A stretch of DNA of 64,000 nt from Anaerolineales bacterium (GTDB lineage: Bacteria; Chloroflexota; Anaerolineae; 4572-78; J111), in NCBI GenBank assembly GCA_015075185.1, contig JABTUW010000001.1, positions 1,674,001-1,738,000 of the forward strand, written 5' to 3'. Numbering within the stretch: position 1 is the stretch's first letter; the number at the start of each line of letters is the position of its first letter. The position numbers were made by a program, and so were the translations under genes. Positions 26,219-35,041 of this stretch are shown piece by piece. The notes below the pieces were generated by a model that saw only the letters and a program-made list of their open reading frames with translations, did not search any database and was not told the origin of the DNA.

Positions 26219-27583
26219 ATGACAAGCTCGTCCAAACCCCTTTATTTTCTGCTTGTCCTGGCGTTGATTTTTGTTTTAACCGGCTGTGAATTAGCCCGGG
26301 ATAACAGCGAGGTTTCAGATATGAGTCCCCTGGAGGCGCTGCCCCCCACGCTAGCTCCTTTGGGAGCGCAGGAGAGCGCTCTGGTTAGCGAAGCTACTGC
26401 CGTGCCCACCGTCCTCAGCGTTCAAGCAACAATGACCCCGGCGGCATTGGCGGCCAGTGAAGCCAAGGCTGAACCCATCGAGCTTGTAGCTCCGACTGCC
26501 CAGCCATCCAGCGTTTCTGCTGAGCCGAAGGCTGAGGAGAGCGAGGCAACCGCACCCGAGGCTGAGACGCCCGGCCAATCCATTGTGGTGGATGCAACAA
26601 CACCGGAACAGCTTCCAGAAGAGGGGCCCATTGCCACTAACCCTCCGGTGAGCAATACCAATCCGGTAATCCAGGCGGCCAGCCCAGGGGGTACCTACAC
26701 GGTTCAAGCAGGGGATACACTCTTCAGTATCAGCCAGCGCTACGGCACCAGCATTGAGGCCATTGCAGCGGCCAATGGCCTGACTTCTGACCTGGTGCAA
26801 ATCGGCCAGGCTCTGACAATCCCCGATGGCAGCGAGACCTATCCTGCGCCCTATGGTGGTAACAATTACGCCCCCGCTCCTGTTCCGGCTCTCCCAAGCG
26901 GGCCGGGCGATGTTTATATTGTCAGCCCCAGCGACACCCTGTTTAGTATTGCCATGCGCTACGGAACCTCGGTAGAAGCGATTGCCAGCGCCAACAATAT
27001 CGTTTATCCTTACATCATCCGCGAAGGCCAGCCGTTGATTATTCCCGGCAATGATGGCAGCTTCCCGGTCATGCCCCCCAATGGTTATGCTCCCGATCAA
27101 GGCTATCCCCAACAACCACCGATGGATGGTTACTATCAACAGCCCGATCAGGGCTATTACCAACAACCGCCCGTAGATGGTTATTACCAACAGCCCGATC
27201 AAGGGTATTACCAACAACCCCCCATGGATGGCTACTATCAGCAGCCCGATCAGGGTTATTACCAACAGCCCGGTCAGGGTTATCCGCAGCAGCCGCCCGT
27301 AGATGGTTATTACCAACAACCAGGGCAAGGATATGCCCAGCCGCCCACAGACGGCTACTACCAACAGCCCGGCCAGGGTTACGTTCAGCCAGGGCAGGAG
27401 GGCAGCTACTATCCGGCGCCTGGAGCGATGCCCGGCGGAGCCGGGACACACACCGTTGCTGCCGGTGAAACCCTCTACTCGATTGCCCGGCGTTACGGCG
27501 TCCCGGCTGAGGCGATTGCCGCAGCCAATGGCCTGGCTAATCCTAACCAACTATTTGTCGGTCAGGTACTTTATCTGCCCTAA
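26219..27583 (+). CDS. Lipoprotein with three LysM domains and a Gln/Tyr/Pro-rich repeat
   Basis: The ATG at 26219 follows AGAAGGAG. Signal sequence LVLALIFVLTGCELA with a lipobox, then about 130 residues of Ala/Glu/Pro/Thr linker. LysM 1 has YTVQAGDTLFSISQRYGTS, LysM 2 VYIVSPSDTLFSIAMRYGTS, LysM 3 at the C-terminus HTVAAGETLYSIARRYGVP. Each ends with the usual GQxLxIP-type strand. Between domains 2 and 3 lie about 110 residues of tandem DGYYQQPDQGYYQQPP-like units. LysM binds N-acetylglucosamine polymers, so the protein probably bridges the membrane and cell wall or sheath. No hydrolase domain is present. It is a single gene between a strong promoter and a terminator. Confidence 0.88.
   Translation: MTSSSKPLYFLLVLALIFVLTGCELARDNSEVSDMSPLEALPPTLAPLGAQESALVSEATAVPTVLSVQATMTPAALAASEAKAEPIELVAPTAQPSSVSAEPKAEESEATAPEAETPGQSIVVDATTPEQLPEEGPIATNPPVSNTNPVIQAASPGGTYTVQAGDTLFSISQRYGTSIEAIAAANGLTSDLVQIGQALTIPDGSETYPAPYGGNNYAPAPVPALPSGPGDVYIVSPSDTLFSIAMRYGTSVEAIASANNIVYPYIIREGQPLIIPGNDGSFPVMPPNGYAPDQGYPQQPPMDGYYQQPDQGYYQQPPVDGYYQQPDQGYYQQPPMDGYYQQPDQGYYQQPGQGYPQQPPVDGYYQQPGQGYAQPPTDGYYQQPGQGYVQPGQEGSYYPAPGAMPGGAGTHTVAAGETLYSIARRYGVPAEAIAAANGLANPNQLFVGQVLYLP
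27079..27402 (+). repeat. Coding tandem repeat, GYYQQP(D/P/G) units
   Basis: About twelve short units (YYQQPDQG, YYQQPPMDG, YPQQPPVDG) encoded by repeated ggctattaccaacaacc-type DNA between LysM domains 2 and 3. Such prion-like spacers are prone to length change by slippage. Confidence 0.85.
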
Positions 27584-27609
27584 ATCATTCTCTTTGTCAA
27601 CAAGCTTCC

Positions 27610-27656
27610 AAGTCCTGCCCGAACTTTAATCTGAATCGGGCAGGACTTTGTTTTTA
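27610..27656 (+). terminator. Intrinsic terminator of the LysM gene
   Basis: A 13-bp stem AAGTCCTGCCCGA/TCGGGCAGGACTT followed by TGTTTTT. Confidence 0.85.
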
Positions 27657-27970
27657 AGGAAATTGATGTAACCAAGGGGCAGATAAACAACTTCCAACGC
27701 ACACTCGCCTTTGGCGTGACAAGTGCCAGGGAAAAAACACGGAGTTTTTTACCCCCATCTGCAATGGGGCAGGTGTTAATCTCTCGGCGATTTCTGCGCT
27801 CCTTGCGGTTAATTTGAGCCACAACGCTGAAGTATTTGGCGATTAATTACTTTGCCGCTATAGTGTAAGGGAAATTCCACGGGAAAGAGGCAAAACCCCA
27901 TGAAACTCTGGTTCTGCCAGGATGATCATTATCCTGAGATGTTTCCCCTGATACTTGAGGTGCTTCTGGC
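27657..27970. other. Intergenic region with degenerate repeat sequence
   Basis: No credible gene. The stretch around 27690-27825 contains imperfect repeat-like DNA (gatttctgcgctccttgcggttaa-type sequence and a small CCCCAT/ATGGGG hairpin) resembling worn intergenic repeats. No promoter was picked with confidence. Confidence 0.35.
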
Positions 27971-28522
27971 TTGATAATGAGACTCAAGCGGCAGTTGGCC
28001 GGCTGGCTCCAGCGTTTTCCTCCCCTGCGCTGGCTGCTGGCAGTGGGCGTGCGCCTGGTTGTCCCCCGGCACTATGTGGGGGCGGTAGGGGCGATCTTCA
28101 ACGATGCCGGGCAGGTGCTTTTGCTTGAGCACGTTTTCCGGCCCTACTTTCCCTGGGGTCTCCCTGGCGGTTGGGTTGAGCGCGACGAAAGTCCCGCCGA
28201 GGCCGTCCGGCGTGAAATCGAAGAAGAGTTGGGCTTAGCGGTTGAGATCAAACAGTTGCTGCTGTGCGAGTTGCAGGGGAGCGGCAGTCTAAAATACACA
28301 GTCCCCCGCAGCCTGGGCTTTGTTTATTACTGCCGTTTGAACGGTGAAAGCCAATCCTTGCTAGCCCAGGCTCAACACAGCCGCGAAATCCTGTCAATCG
28401 AATGGGTTGATCCTGTGGCGATCACCTACCCGCTCACTCCCCTTGAGTACAAGGGAGTTGCTTTGGGCAGGCAGGCGTTTGAACTGGAACAGACGAATAT
28501 CGAAAAAGTTATTAGGGATTAG
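27971..28522 (+). CDS. NUDIX hydrolase
   Basis: A 183-residue protein with a complete NUDIX box: G-x5-E-x7-REI-x-EE-x-G-L, read from GGWVERDESPAEAVRREI followed by EEELGL. The N-terminal 30 residues are basic and amphipathic (RLKRQLAGWLQRFPPLRWLL). It should hydrolyse a nucleoside diphosphate linked to another group; the substrate is not predictable. A TTG at 27971 has GAGGTG at a good distance; the ATG two codons later is the alternative. Stands alone. Confidence 0.88.
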   Translation: MIMRLKRQLAGWLQRFPPLRWLLAVGVRLVVPRHYVGAVGAIFNDAGQVLLLEHVFRPYFPWGLPGGWVERDESPAEAVRREIEEELGLAVEIKQLLLCELQGSGSLKYTVPRSLGFVYYCRLNGESQSLLAQAQHSREILSIEWVDPVAITYPLTPLEYKGVALGRQAFELEQTNIEKVIRD

Positions 28523-28642
28523 AAAAAGATATTTGTGAAGTGGACTCAAGAATTTGAGTGAATTGGCTATACTTAAACCGATCTACCTGTGCTTTAATGG
28601 GTAAGTTAATTGCTAAATATTGATCCAATAAGGAGAAAGATC

Positions 28643-29548
28643 ATGCCAACTTATCCATTCATGCAAGTTGATGCCTTTACCGACCGGCCCCTGGGCGGCA
28701 ACCCGTGCGCCATCCTGTTCGAGGCCGAAAATCTTGACGAGGCGACCATGCAGGCCATTGCCAAAGAGATGAACCTGTCCGAGACGGCCTTTGTCCGCCG
28801 CTCCGCAGTGGCCGATTTTGGGGTGCGTTACTTCACCCCGGCTGAAGAAATCCCGCTGGCGGGACACCCGACAATTGCCACCACTTTTGCCCTGGTGGAC
28901 TCAGGCCGGCTGGCCCTGACCGGCGAGCACACCCGCATCACTCTGGAGTTAAAAGTCGGCCCGATCATGGTGGATATTTACGCTTCCAGACCTGAGAGCA
29001 ATGAACTTGTCATCGAGCGCATTGTCATGACCCAGAAGAAACCGGCCTTTTTGAAAACCTATGCTCCCGCCGACATCATGCCGCTCTTTGGCTTGACCTT
29101 GGAGGATGCGCTGCCCGGCGTGCCCATTCAAACGGTCAGCACCGGCACGCCGCAGTTGATGGTTCCCGTGCGCGGCCATAACGTTTTGCGGCGCGCCCAG
29201 GTTAATCTGGCGGCGTATGCCGAGTTTCGCGCCGCTGCCGATTTCTTCAGCCCGCACCTGTTTTGCCTGGGCGGTGTGACCGCAGCCGGGCAGACCTTCG
29301 CTCGTCACTTTGGCACGCCGCCCGATCTCATGGAAGATCCTTTCACCGGCTCGGCGACGGGTGGTATGGCCGCTTATCTGTGGCGCTACGGCCTGCTGGA
29401 ACAGCCCACCTTCATCGCCGAGCAGGGCCACTGGCTGGGCCGGCCTGGCCAGGCCACGGTCGAAATCGTCGGCCCGCGTGACGACATCGAAACGGTCAAA
29501 GTCGGCGGCGGGGCGGCTACAATTGTGCGCGGGGAACTTGTGTTGTAA
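28643..29548 (+). CDS. PhzF-family isomerase
   Basis: A 301-residue diaminopimelate-epimerase-fold protein of the PhzF/YddE family. MQVDAFTDRPLGGNPCAI opens the protein, MNLSETAFV holds the catalytic glutamate, PLAGHPTIAT is the conserved phosphate/carboxylate loop, and DPFTGSATGGMAAYLW is the C-terminal signature. Most members outside phenazine clusters have unknown substrates, and no phenazine genes are nearby. The ATG at 28643 follows AAGGAGAAAGATC; an upstream frame opening at 28610 lacks a ribosome site. Confidence 0.9.
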   Translation: MPTYPFMQVDAFTDRPLGGNPCAILFEAENLDEATMQAIAKEMNLSETAFVRRSAVADFGVRYFTPAEEIPLAGHPTIATTFALVDSGRLALTGEHTRITLELKVGPIMVDIYASRPESNELVIERIVMTQKKPAFLKTYAPADIMPLFGLTLEDALPGVPIQTVSTGTPQLMVPVRGHNVLRRAQVNLAAYAEFRAAADFFSPHLFCLGGVTAAGQTFARHFGTPPDLMEDPFTGSATGGMAAYLWRYGLLEQPTFIAEQGHWLGRPGQATVEIVGPRDDIETVKVGGGAATIVRGELVL

Positions 29549-29626
29549 CTGGTAGTCATGCTATCCTGATATAAAAGGATGGGGCGCAGATTGTTCGGAT
29601 CGCCCAGACAAAGATTCAAAGCCACT

Positions 29627-29717
29627 ATTCAGGTGACTGGCACTTTCTCTGATAAGACAGACGATTGAGAACAGTAAAGTTTAGGAGTAGCCAAGTGCCA
29701 GTCACCTTTAGCTTGAG
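29627..29717. repeat. REP-like palindrome, family GGTGACTGGCACTT
   Basis: Arms AGGTGACTGGCACTT and AAGTGCCAGTCACCT match perfectly over 15 bases around a roughly 47-base centre. The flanks (TTCAGG and TTTAGCTTGAG) also match the copy at 6364-6427. Confidence 0.8.
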
Positions 29718-29800
29718 TATACGATTCAGAACAAAAATCTGCTCAATCCGTTCGATGTGCGTCCTATCGCTGCCTGGGTATAGAGGGAGGGTAAAGTTTT

Positions 29801-30076
29801 ATGGAGCAACCCGAATTTACGGCCTTGCAAGTCACAGTGTTTGTTAGAACCCGGCCCGGCGAGTCAATACCGGTACAGGAGTTCCTCAATTCGGTTCCCT
29901 TTGAAGCCCAGATGCAAGAGAATGTCAGCCAGTGGATCGAGCAGACTTTGAAAGGGGCAGGGCTGTCTTTTGAGGAAATTATCGTGGATCTGCGCACCCC
30001 CGCCACCAAAGCCAAAGCAACCGGGGACGCGAGCAAAAAATCCTCACCATTGGCCCGGCTTTTTGGAAAGAAGTAG
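29801..30076 (+). CDS. Small hypothetical protein
   Basis: A 91-residue protein, not recognised. It begins MEQPEFTALQVTVFVRTRPGES and has a basic tail SSPLARLFGKK that could dock to membrane or nucleic acid. No signal peptide or membrane segment. GGGAGGGTAAAG precedes the ATG, supporting translation. It sits 29 bases upstream of the GH99-like gene and in the same direction, so it may be the first gene of a three-gene operon. Confidence 0.6.
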   Translation: MEQPEFTALQVTVFVRTRPGESIPVQEFLNSVPFEAQMQENVSQWIEQTLKGAGLSFEEIIVDLRTPATKAKATGDASKKSSPLARLFGKK

Positions 30077-30105
30077 CCACAGAAGATTGAAGAGAGACGG
30101 GAAGC

Positions 30106-31431
30106 GTGGCCGATAAAAGGGGCTGGCGGGTATCGCTGGTGGTATTGGCGCTGCTGACCAGCATGAGCACGATAGTACTGTTGTTCGCCTGGGAGCGGAG
30201 ACCGGCGGAGGTAACTCAATCCTTCCAAACACCCCTTCCGGCAGACACCCCGACCTTACTCCTTGTGACTCCATCTCCTTCGCCTCAGCCTTTGCCTCAG
30301 CGAACCCCCACGCCGGTCCCTTTCGTTCCCACCCCGACCAGCACGCCTGTCGTCAAGCAGGTAGTTGACCCAACCGCCACGCTGAAAGCGGCTCAGCGCG
30401 CGACTGCCCAGGCCGAAGAGTCGGCCAGAGCTTTGGCTCAACTCCAAACACTGCTGGCCGCCCGCCCCACCCCCAAAGCGCCCCGCACAACTTATTACAC
30501 CCGCGAGTCGCGGCTGGTCCTGGCCCAGTACTTTGCCTGGTATGACGGCGACGGCTGGAATGACTGCAACATCAGCGCCGACGATCAACCGCTTCAGCTC
30601 TACAACTCCGACGATCCGGCGCTTATTGCTCGTCACATTGAAATGGCTGACAGTGTGGGTCTGGACGGGTTTTTACTCCATTGGTTCGGCCCCGGCGACC
30701 GCACCGACCGCAATTTTGAGACGTTGCTGGCCCGTTCCCAGTGGCGCGATTTTACCTCGACCATTGTCTTTTCTTATCATATCTGGCACGCGCTGCCCAA
30801 TCCAAGCCAGCAGAATATCGTGGAAGCTATCCGCTATGTGATGGCTCGGTACAGCGACCAGCCCAACTTTCTGCGCCTGGAAAACAAGCCGGTTCTTTTT
30901 TTCATTGATATCTACCGCACTCCAGGTGGGCAGACGCCCCAGCAGTTCTGGGCCGCCGTTCGAGATGAGGTTGATCCGCAGCGCCAGGCCTGGTGGATTG
31001 CCGAAGGGCTGGACCCTTCCTACCTGGCGGTGTTTGATGGGTTGTTTGTCTTCAAGATTACCCACGCCGATTACCCCAATGACTACCTCAAAGCCTCGCG
31101 CTGGGCTACCCGCGTTGAGCAATGGGCGCAGCAGACCGGCCAGTCCAAGCTCTGGCTGGCGACGATCAGCCCCGGCTGGGATGACCTGCGGGCCGGCTGC
31201 CACGCCGATGTGCGCGTGCCCAACACGCCGCACCGCCGCGATCGGGAAGACGGGGCGCTCTACCAGGCCACTTTCGATGCCGCTCTGCAAAGCAATCCTG
31301 ACTGGCTCCTGCTGAGCAGCTTCAACGAGTGGGTCGAGGGCACTTACATCGAGCCAAGCGTGCAATACGGCGATAAATATATGGAAATGACAAAGGAGTT
31401 TGTCAGGATTTTTAAAATTAACCGGGAGTGA
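30106..31431 (+). CDS. GH99/GH71-like glycoside hydrolase, membrane-anchored
   Basis: A 441-residue protein starting at a GTG after ACGGGAAGC. One membrane segment (VSLVVLALLTSMSTIVLLFAW), a Pro/Thr linker of about 90 residues and a catalytic-type domain from about residue 140. LAQYFAWYDGDGWNDCN begins the barrel, DSVGLDGFLLHWFGPGD follows, and SSFNEWVEGTYIEPSVQYG is the C-terminal acidic signature of the GH99-like (endo-alpha-mannosidase and WbsX-like) group. It probably acts on alpha-linked glycans outside the cell; the actual substrate is unknown. The stop codon overlaps the GTG start of the STAND-LuxR gene (GTGA), implying translational coupling. Confidence 0.75.
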   Translation: MADKRGWRVSLVVLALLTSMSTIVLLFAWERRPAEVTQSFQTPLPADTPTLLLVTPSPSPQPLPQRTPTPVPFVPTPTSTPVVKQVVDPTATLKAAQRATAQAEESARALAQLQTLLAARPTPKAPRTTYYTRESRLVLAQYFAWYDGDGWNDCNISADDQPLQLYNSDDPALIARHIEMADSVGLDGFLLHWFGPGDRTDRNFETLLARSQWRDFTSTIVFSYHIWHALPNPSQQNIVEAIRYVMARYSDQPNFLRLENKPVLFFIDIYRTPGGQTPQQFWAAVRDEVDPQRQAWWIAEGLDPSYLAVFDGLFVFKITHADYPNDYLKASRWATRVEQWAQQTGQSKLWLATISPGWDDLRAGCHADVRVPNTPHRRDREDGALYQATFDAALQSNPDWLLLSSFNEWVEGTYIEPSVQYGDKYMEMTKEFVRIFKINRE

Positions 31432-33941
31432 CAAGGTTGTCTAATTTAGAGCAGGTGGATCAACCCACCCGATTTGTGGGTAGAGAAACTGAACTCAGCG
31501 AAACAAGACAAATACTGAAAAATGCGGACTGCCGTTTGTTGACATTGGTCGGGGTGGGTGGTATTGGTAAAACGCGGTTGGCAATTAGACTGGCCAAGAA
31601 TCAACAACAGGCTTTTGCCGATGGGGTCTGGTTCGTAAACCTACAACCGCTCCAATCAGGCAAACAGATTGTTTCTGCCGTAGTGGATGCGATGGGTGTC
31701 GTGCTATCCGGTTATGACAGCCCGGAAAACCAACTTTTACAATACCTGCAAGATAAAAATTTACTTCTTCTGTTGGATAATTTTGAGCACGTATTAGACG
31801 GCGTCGAGTTCGTGATCCAGATCATTCAGCGTGCGCCGGCCGTCAAACTGTTGGTGACCTCGCGTGAAGCCCTGAGCTTACCGGAAGAATGGTTATACCC
31901 GGTCGAGGGCCTCCCTTTTCCCCTCAGCCATCAAATTGATAACGTCGAATCCATTACGGCGGTAGAATTATTTGTCGAACGGGCGCGCCAGGTAGATCCA
32001 AATTTTTCCCTGGCCGGCAACCAGGCCAGCGTCGTCCGGATTTGCCAGCTTGTTGATGGCCTGCCCTTAGCCTTAGAGATGGCGGCTTCGTGGATCAAAA
32101 CACTGCGCTGTTCGGAAATCGCGGCGGAAATCCAGCACAACCTGAATTTTCTCACCTCAAATTTACGTCATGTACCGGAACGCCATCGCAGCATGCCGGC
32201 TGTTTTTGCCCAAACGTGGGAACATTTGACGGAGAGCGAACAGGCCTTATTTAAGCGGCTGGCTGTTTTCAGAGGCGGCTTTCAGCGCGAAGCAGCAGAA
32301 TCTATCGCCGGGGCTTCTTTACCTCTACTTTCATCCTTACTCGATAAATGCTTGCTTCGCCGCGAAGCCGGGGAGCGCTATCAAATTCATGAGCTGCTGC
32401 GTCAATATGCAAACGGCAAGTTGGATGACACAGAAATAGAAGCTCTGACTGAGGCGCATTGCCATTACTATTGTGATGTCCTCGCTCAGCGAAAGCTCGG
32501 TTTGGTCGAACGCGAGCAAGTTAAGAACAGTCTGGAAATTGAAGGCGAACTGGAAAATATCCGCACCGCCTGGCAGTATGCTGTTGACCACAAACAGATT
32601 GGCGCTCTCAAGAAAGCAGCCGCGCCCTATTTCTATTTTTGCCAAATACAGAGCCGTTACCTGGAATATGCGGATGCCTCAGGACTCGCCGTGGATGTAC
32701 TCGAAGAAGCAGAAGACTTGCCAGGGTTAGCCCAAATCCTTGTTCACCAGGGCTGGATGCTCATCAGAATTGGCCGGTTTGAACAGGCTGCTGCCGGGCT
32801 TGAGCGCAGTAAAGTCTTATTTGAGGATCTCCGGCTAACTCCGGACTACGGAATGGGCTCACACCCCCTCGCTCCGCTCATTGTCCTGACCGTCATCCAG
32901 GGCGATTATGCCAAGGCCGTGGCGTTGGGTGAACAGCTCAAACTTGAGATGGCCGAGAGTACGGACAAACAGAACCTGGGCTTTGCCTGTTATGGCCTGA
33001 CCAGCGCCTACCTCAATCTAGGACAGTATGAAGCCGCTTTAAAAAACGCAGAAGAGGCCATCAAATTGTTTGATGAAATTGGTAATCATTGGATTAACGC
33101 TTATTGCCACATTGAATTGGGCAATGTTCATCGGGCTATGGGTCACTATGCCAAGGCCGAACGTCATTATCGGGAAAGCCTCCGTATCAGGAAAGATTAT
33201 CGAGACCCGGAAGGTATTGCCGTTGCCGCCAAACATTTGGGCGAAATATCCCTTTTGCAGCATGATTATCAGGCCGCGCGGCAGTTGTATGAACAGAGTT
33301 TATCCCTTTACCAGAAGCTGAACGATCAGGGAGGATTGGCTGCCGCCCATCATGGTCTTGGGCAGGTGGCCTACCAGGCGGGCGTTGCCGACTTGGCCGC
33401 ACGCCATTTCCGGGAAGCGTTAGACATTGCCGACAAAATCAATTTTGTACCGTTGCTGCTGTCGCTACTGATTGATATTGGCGCCTTGATGCTCACCAAC
33501 GATCTCAAAAATCGCGGCCTGGAACTGCTGCGATTGGTCCATGCTCATCCGGCCAGCAATCAGCAGCAGCAAAAGAAGGCTGCCTCTCTGCTTGATAGCA
33601 GTTCCATTATTAATGATGCTCCCCTACCCGATTTAGAAACGACAATTATCGCTTTACGACATGAACTGCTGGACTTTGTACCCGTTTCGCCCACCGCCAC
33701 AGAGTCTGCCCTCATCGAACCCCTGACCGAGCGCGAACTGGAAGTGCTGCACTTAATCGTACAAGGCTTATCAAATCCGGCGATTGCCGAACAACTGTTT
33801 ATCTCCGTCGGTACAGTCAAAACCCATACCAACCGCATTTACGGCAAATTGGGTGTGACCAATCGTGTTGAAGCCGTTATCAAAGCCCAAGAATTGTCGC
33901 TCCTCAGCGATAAACCCTTCCCCCCAAAACTAAACCCCTAA
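31428..33941 (+). CDS. STAND ATPase (NB-ARC-like) with TPR repeats and LuxR-type DNA-binding domain
   Basis: An 837-residue transcription regulator of the MalT/LAL-like type. Walker A is LVGVGGIGKTRLAI, Walker B LLLLDNFEHVLDG, and a sensor region has LLVTSREALSLPEE. A GLPLALEMAASW motif ends the NB-ARC-like region. Residues about 390-690 are TPR units (GQYEAALKNAEEAIKLF, GHYAKAERHYRESLRIR, HDYQAARQLYEQSLSLYQ). The C-terminal HTH is a full LuxR domain (LTERELEVLHLIVQGLSN, then VGTVKTHTNRIYGKLG). The start is a GTG overlapping the previous stop by four bases. It presumably responds to a ligand sensed by the TPR part and controls transcription; targets are unknown. Confidence 0.88.
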   Translation: MTRLSNLEQVDQPTRFVGRETELSETRQILKNADCRLLTLVGVGGIGKTRLAIRLAKNQQQAFADGVWFVNLQPLQSGKQIVSAVVDAMGVVLSGYDSPENQLLQYLQDKNLLLLLDNFEHVLDGVEFVIQIIQRAPAVKLLVTSREALSLPEEWLYPVEGLPFPLSHQIDNVESITAVELFVERARQVDPNFSLAGNQASVVRICQLVDGLPLALEMAASWIKTLRCSEIAAEIQHNLNFLTSNLRHVPERHRSMPAVFAQTWEHLTESEQALFKRLAVFRGGFQREAAESIAGASLPLLSSLLDKCLLRREAGERYQIHELLRQYANGKLDDTEIEALTEAHCHYYCDVLAQRKLGLVEREQVKNSLEIEGELENIRTAWQYAVDHKQIGALKKAAAPYFYFCQIQSRYLEYADASGLAVDVLEEAEDLPGLAQILVHQGWMLIRIGRFEQAAAGLERSKVLFEDLRLTPDYGMGSHPLAPLIVLTVIQGDYAKAVALGEQLKLEMAESTDKQNLGFACYGLTSAYLNLGQYEAALKNAEEAIKLFDEIGNHWINAYCHIELGNVHRAMGHYAKAERHYRESLRIRKDYRDPEGIAVAAKHLGEISLLQHDYQAARQLYEQSLSLYQKLNDQGGLAAAHHGLGQVAYQAGVADLAARHFREALDIADKINFVPLLLSLLIDIGALMLTNDLKNRGLELLRLVHAHPASNQQQQKKAASLLDSSSIINDAPLPDLETTIIALRHELLDFVPVSPTATESALIEPLTERELEVLHLIVQGLSNPAIAEQLFISVGTVKTHTNRIYGKLGVTNRVEAVIKAQELSLLSDKPFPPKLNP

Positions 33942-34148
33942 ATAAACCCTCGATAGACGACTTTCTCCTGTTTGTAGCTTAAAGTAAAACCATCAAATCA
34001 AATTATCGTTTCACCGACCAAAGGAAGCGCGGCAGGTCATCCACGGCTATCAACCGGCGCTGAAATAACTCGGTAAATTGTGATCATCAACAGAAATGTT
34101 GTGTCAATAAATCAAACAAACATCAATAAAAGAAAGGATCAAACGAAA

Positions 34149-34968
34149 ATGACAACTTTAACCCCTGAAATGGAAGCCCTCAAGGCTAAACTGAAGGCGA
34201 CCTGGATGTCCGGCGACTTTGGGCAGATTGCCGAAACTTATGCTCCCGGCGCGGCCGAGTTTGTCAACCGCCTCAACCTACGGCCCGGTGAGCGCGTTCT
34301 GGACGTGGCCTGCGGCACCGGCAACCTGACCATCCCGGCGGCTCGAAGCGGGGCCAGCGTCATCGGCCAGGACATTGCCCCCAATCTGTTGGAACAGGGC
34401 CGGGCCAGGGCCAATGCCCAGGGCCTGACCATCCGCTTTGAGGAGAACGACGCCGAGGCGCTACCCTATGACGACGCCGCATTTGATACCGTCATGACCA
34501 TGTTTGGGGCTATGTTTACGCCCCGGCCCGACGTGACCGCGGCAGAACTGGCTCGAGCCTGCCGGCCCGGCGGGCGCATCGCTATGGCCAACTGGACGCC
34601 GGGCGGCTTCATCGGCCAGATGTTCAAAATTGTGGGCAAATATGTCCCATCGGCCCCCGGTATGCCCTCACCCCTGCTGTGGGGCGATGAAGCCATCGTC
34701 GCCGAGCGGCTCAACGGCAGCGTGGCCGATCTCCGCCTCACCCGGCGCTCGATCACCTTCAACTTCCCTTTACGCCGGCCGAGGTAGTGGAGTCTTCCGC
34801 CGCTACTACGGCCCAACCTACAAGGCATTCGGCGCTCTGGATGAAAAAGGCCAGGCCGCGCTGCACCAGGAGTTAGAGCAGCACTGGGCGGCCCACAATC
34901 AATCCAGGAATGGGGTGACGCGGGTGGAATCGGAATATCTGGAGGTAGTGGCCGTCCGGGCCTCGTGA
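34149..34968 (+). pseudogene. Class I methyltransferase broken by two single-base deletions
   Basis: The ATG at 34149 opens a type-11 methyltransferase (motif I VLDVACGTGNLTIPAA, then VIGQDIAPNLLEQ, and later ACRPGGRIAMANW). The frame ends early at 34787 after SITFNFPLRRPR. Restoring one base in the TTT run at about 34768-34771 gives NFPFTPAEVVE, and restoring a second T near 34793-34794 re-enters a third frame that continues FRRYYGPTYKAFGALDEKG to a stop at 34968. Together these give a normal-length family member ending VESEYLEVVAVRAS. Both lesions are missing Ts within about 25 bases, so either a recent pseudogene or sequencing/assembly errors is possible. The two halves are given here as one gene. 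Confidence 0.78.
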
Positions 34969-34999
34969 ATTAAAACGATAACCCATTGGAGGTAAAAAT

Positions 35000-35027
35000 A
35001 AAAACGCCCCGAATTCGGGGCGTTTTT
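35000..35027. terminator. Bidirectional intrinsic terminator
   Basis: A perfect palindrome AAAAACGCCCCGAA/TTCGGGGCGTTTTT with A and T runs on either side, between the convergent methyltransferase remnant and dnaK. Confidence 0.92.
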
Positions 35028-35041
35028 AGATTTAAATTGAC

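Noticed and set aside
27580..27822. Small reverse-strand open frame of 80 codons
   Set aside because: It overlaps the terminator hairpin and worn repeat DNA; no ribosome site and no recognisable sequence.
28643..29548. Phenazine biosynthesis locus
   Set aside because: PhzF-like proteins are widespread; none of the other phz genes is nearby.
33942..34148. tRNA or small RNA in the gap before the methyltransferase
   Set aside because: No TPsiC-like GGTTCAAATCC or paired arms were found.
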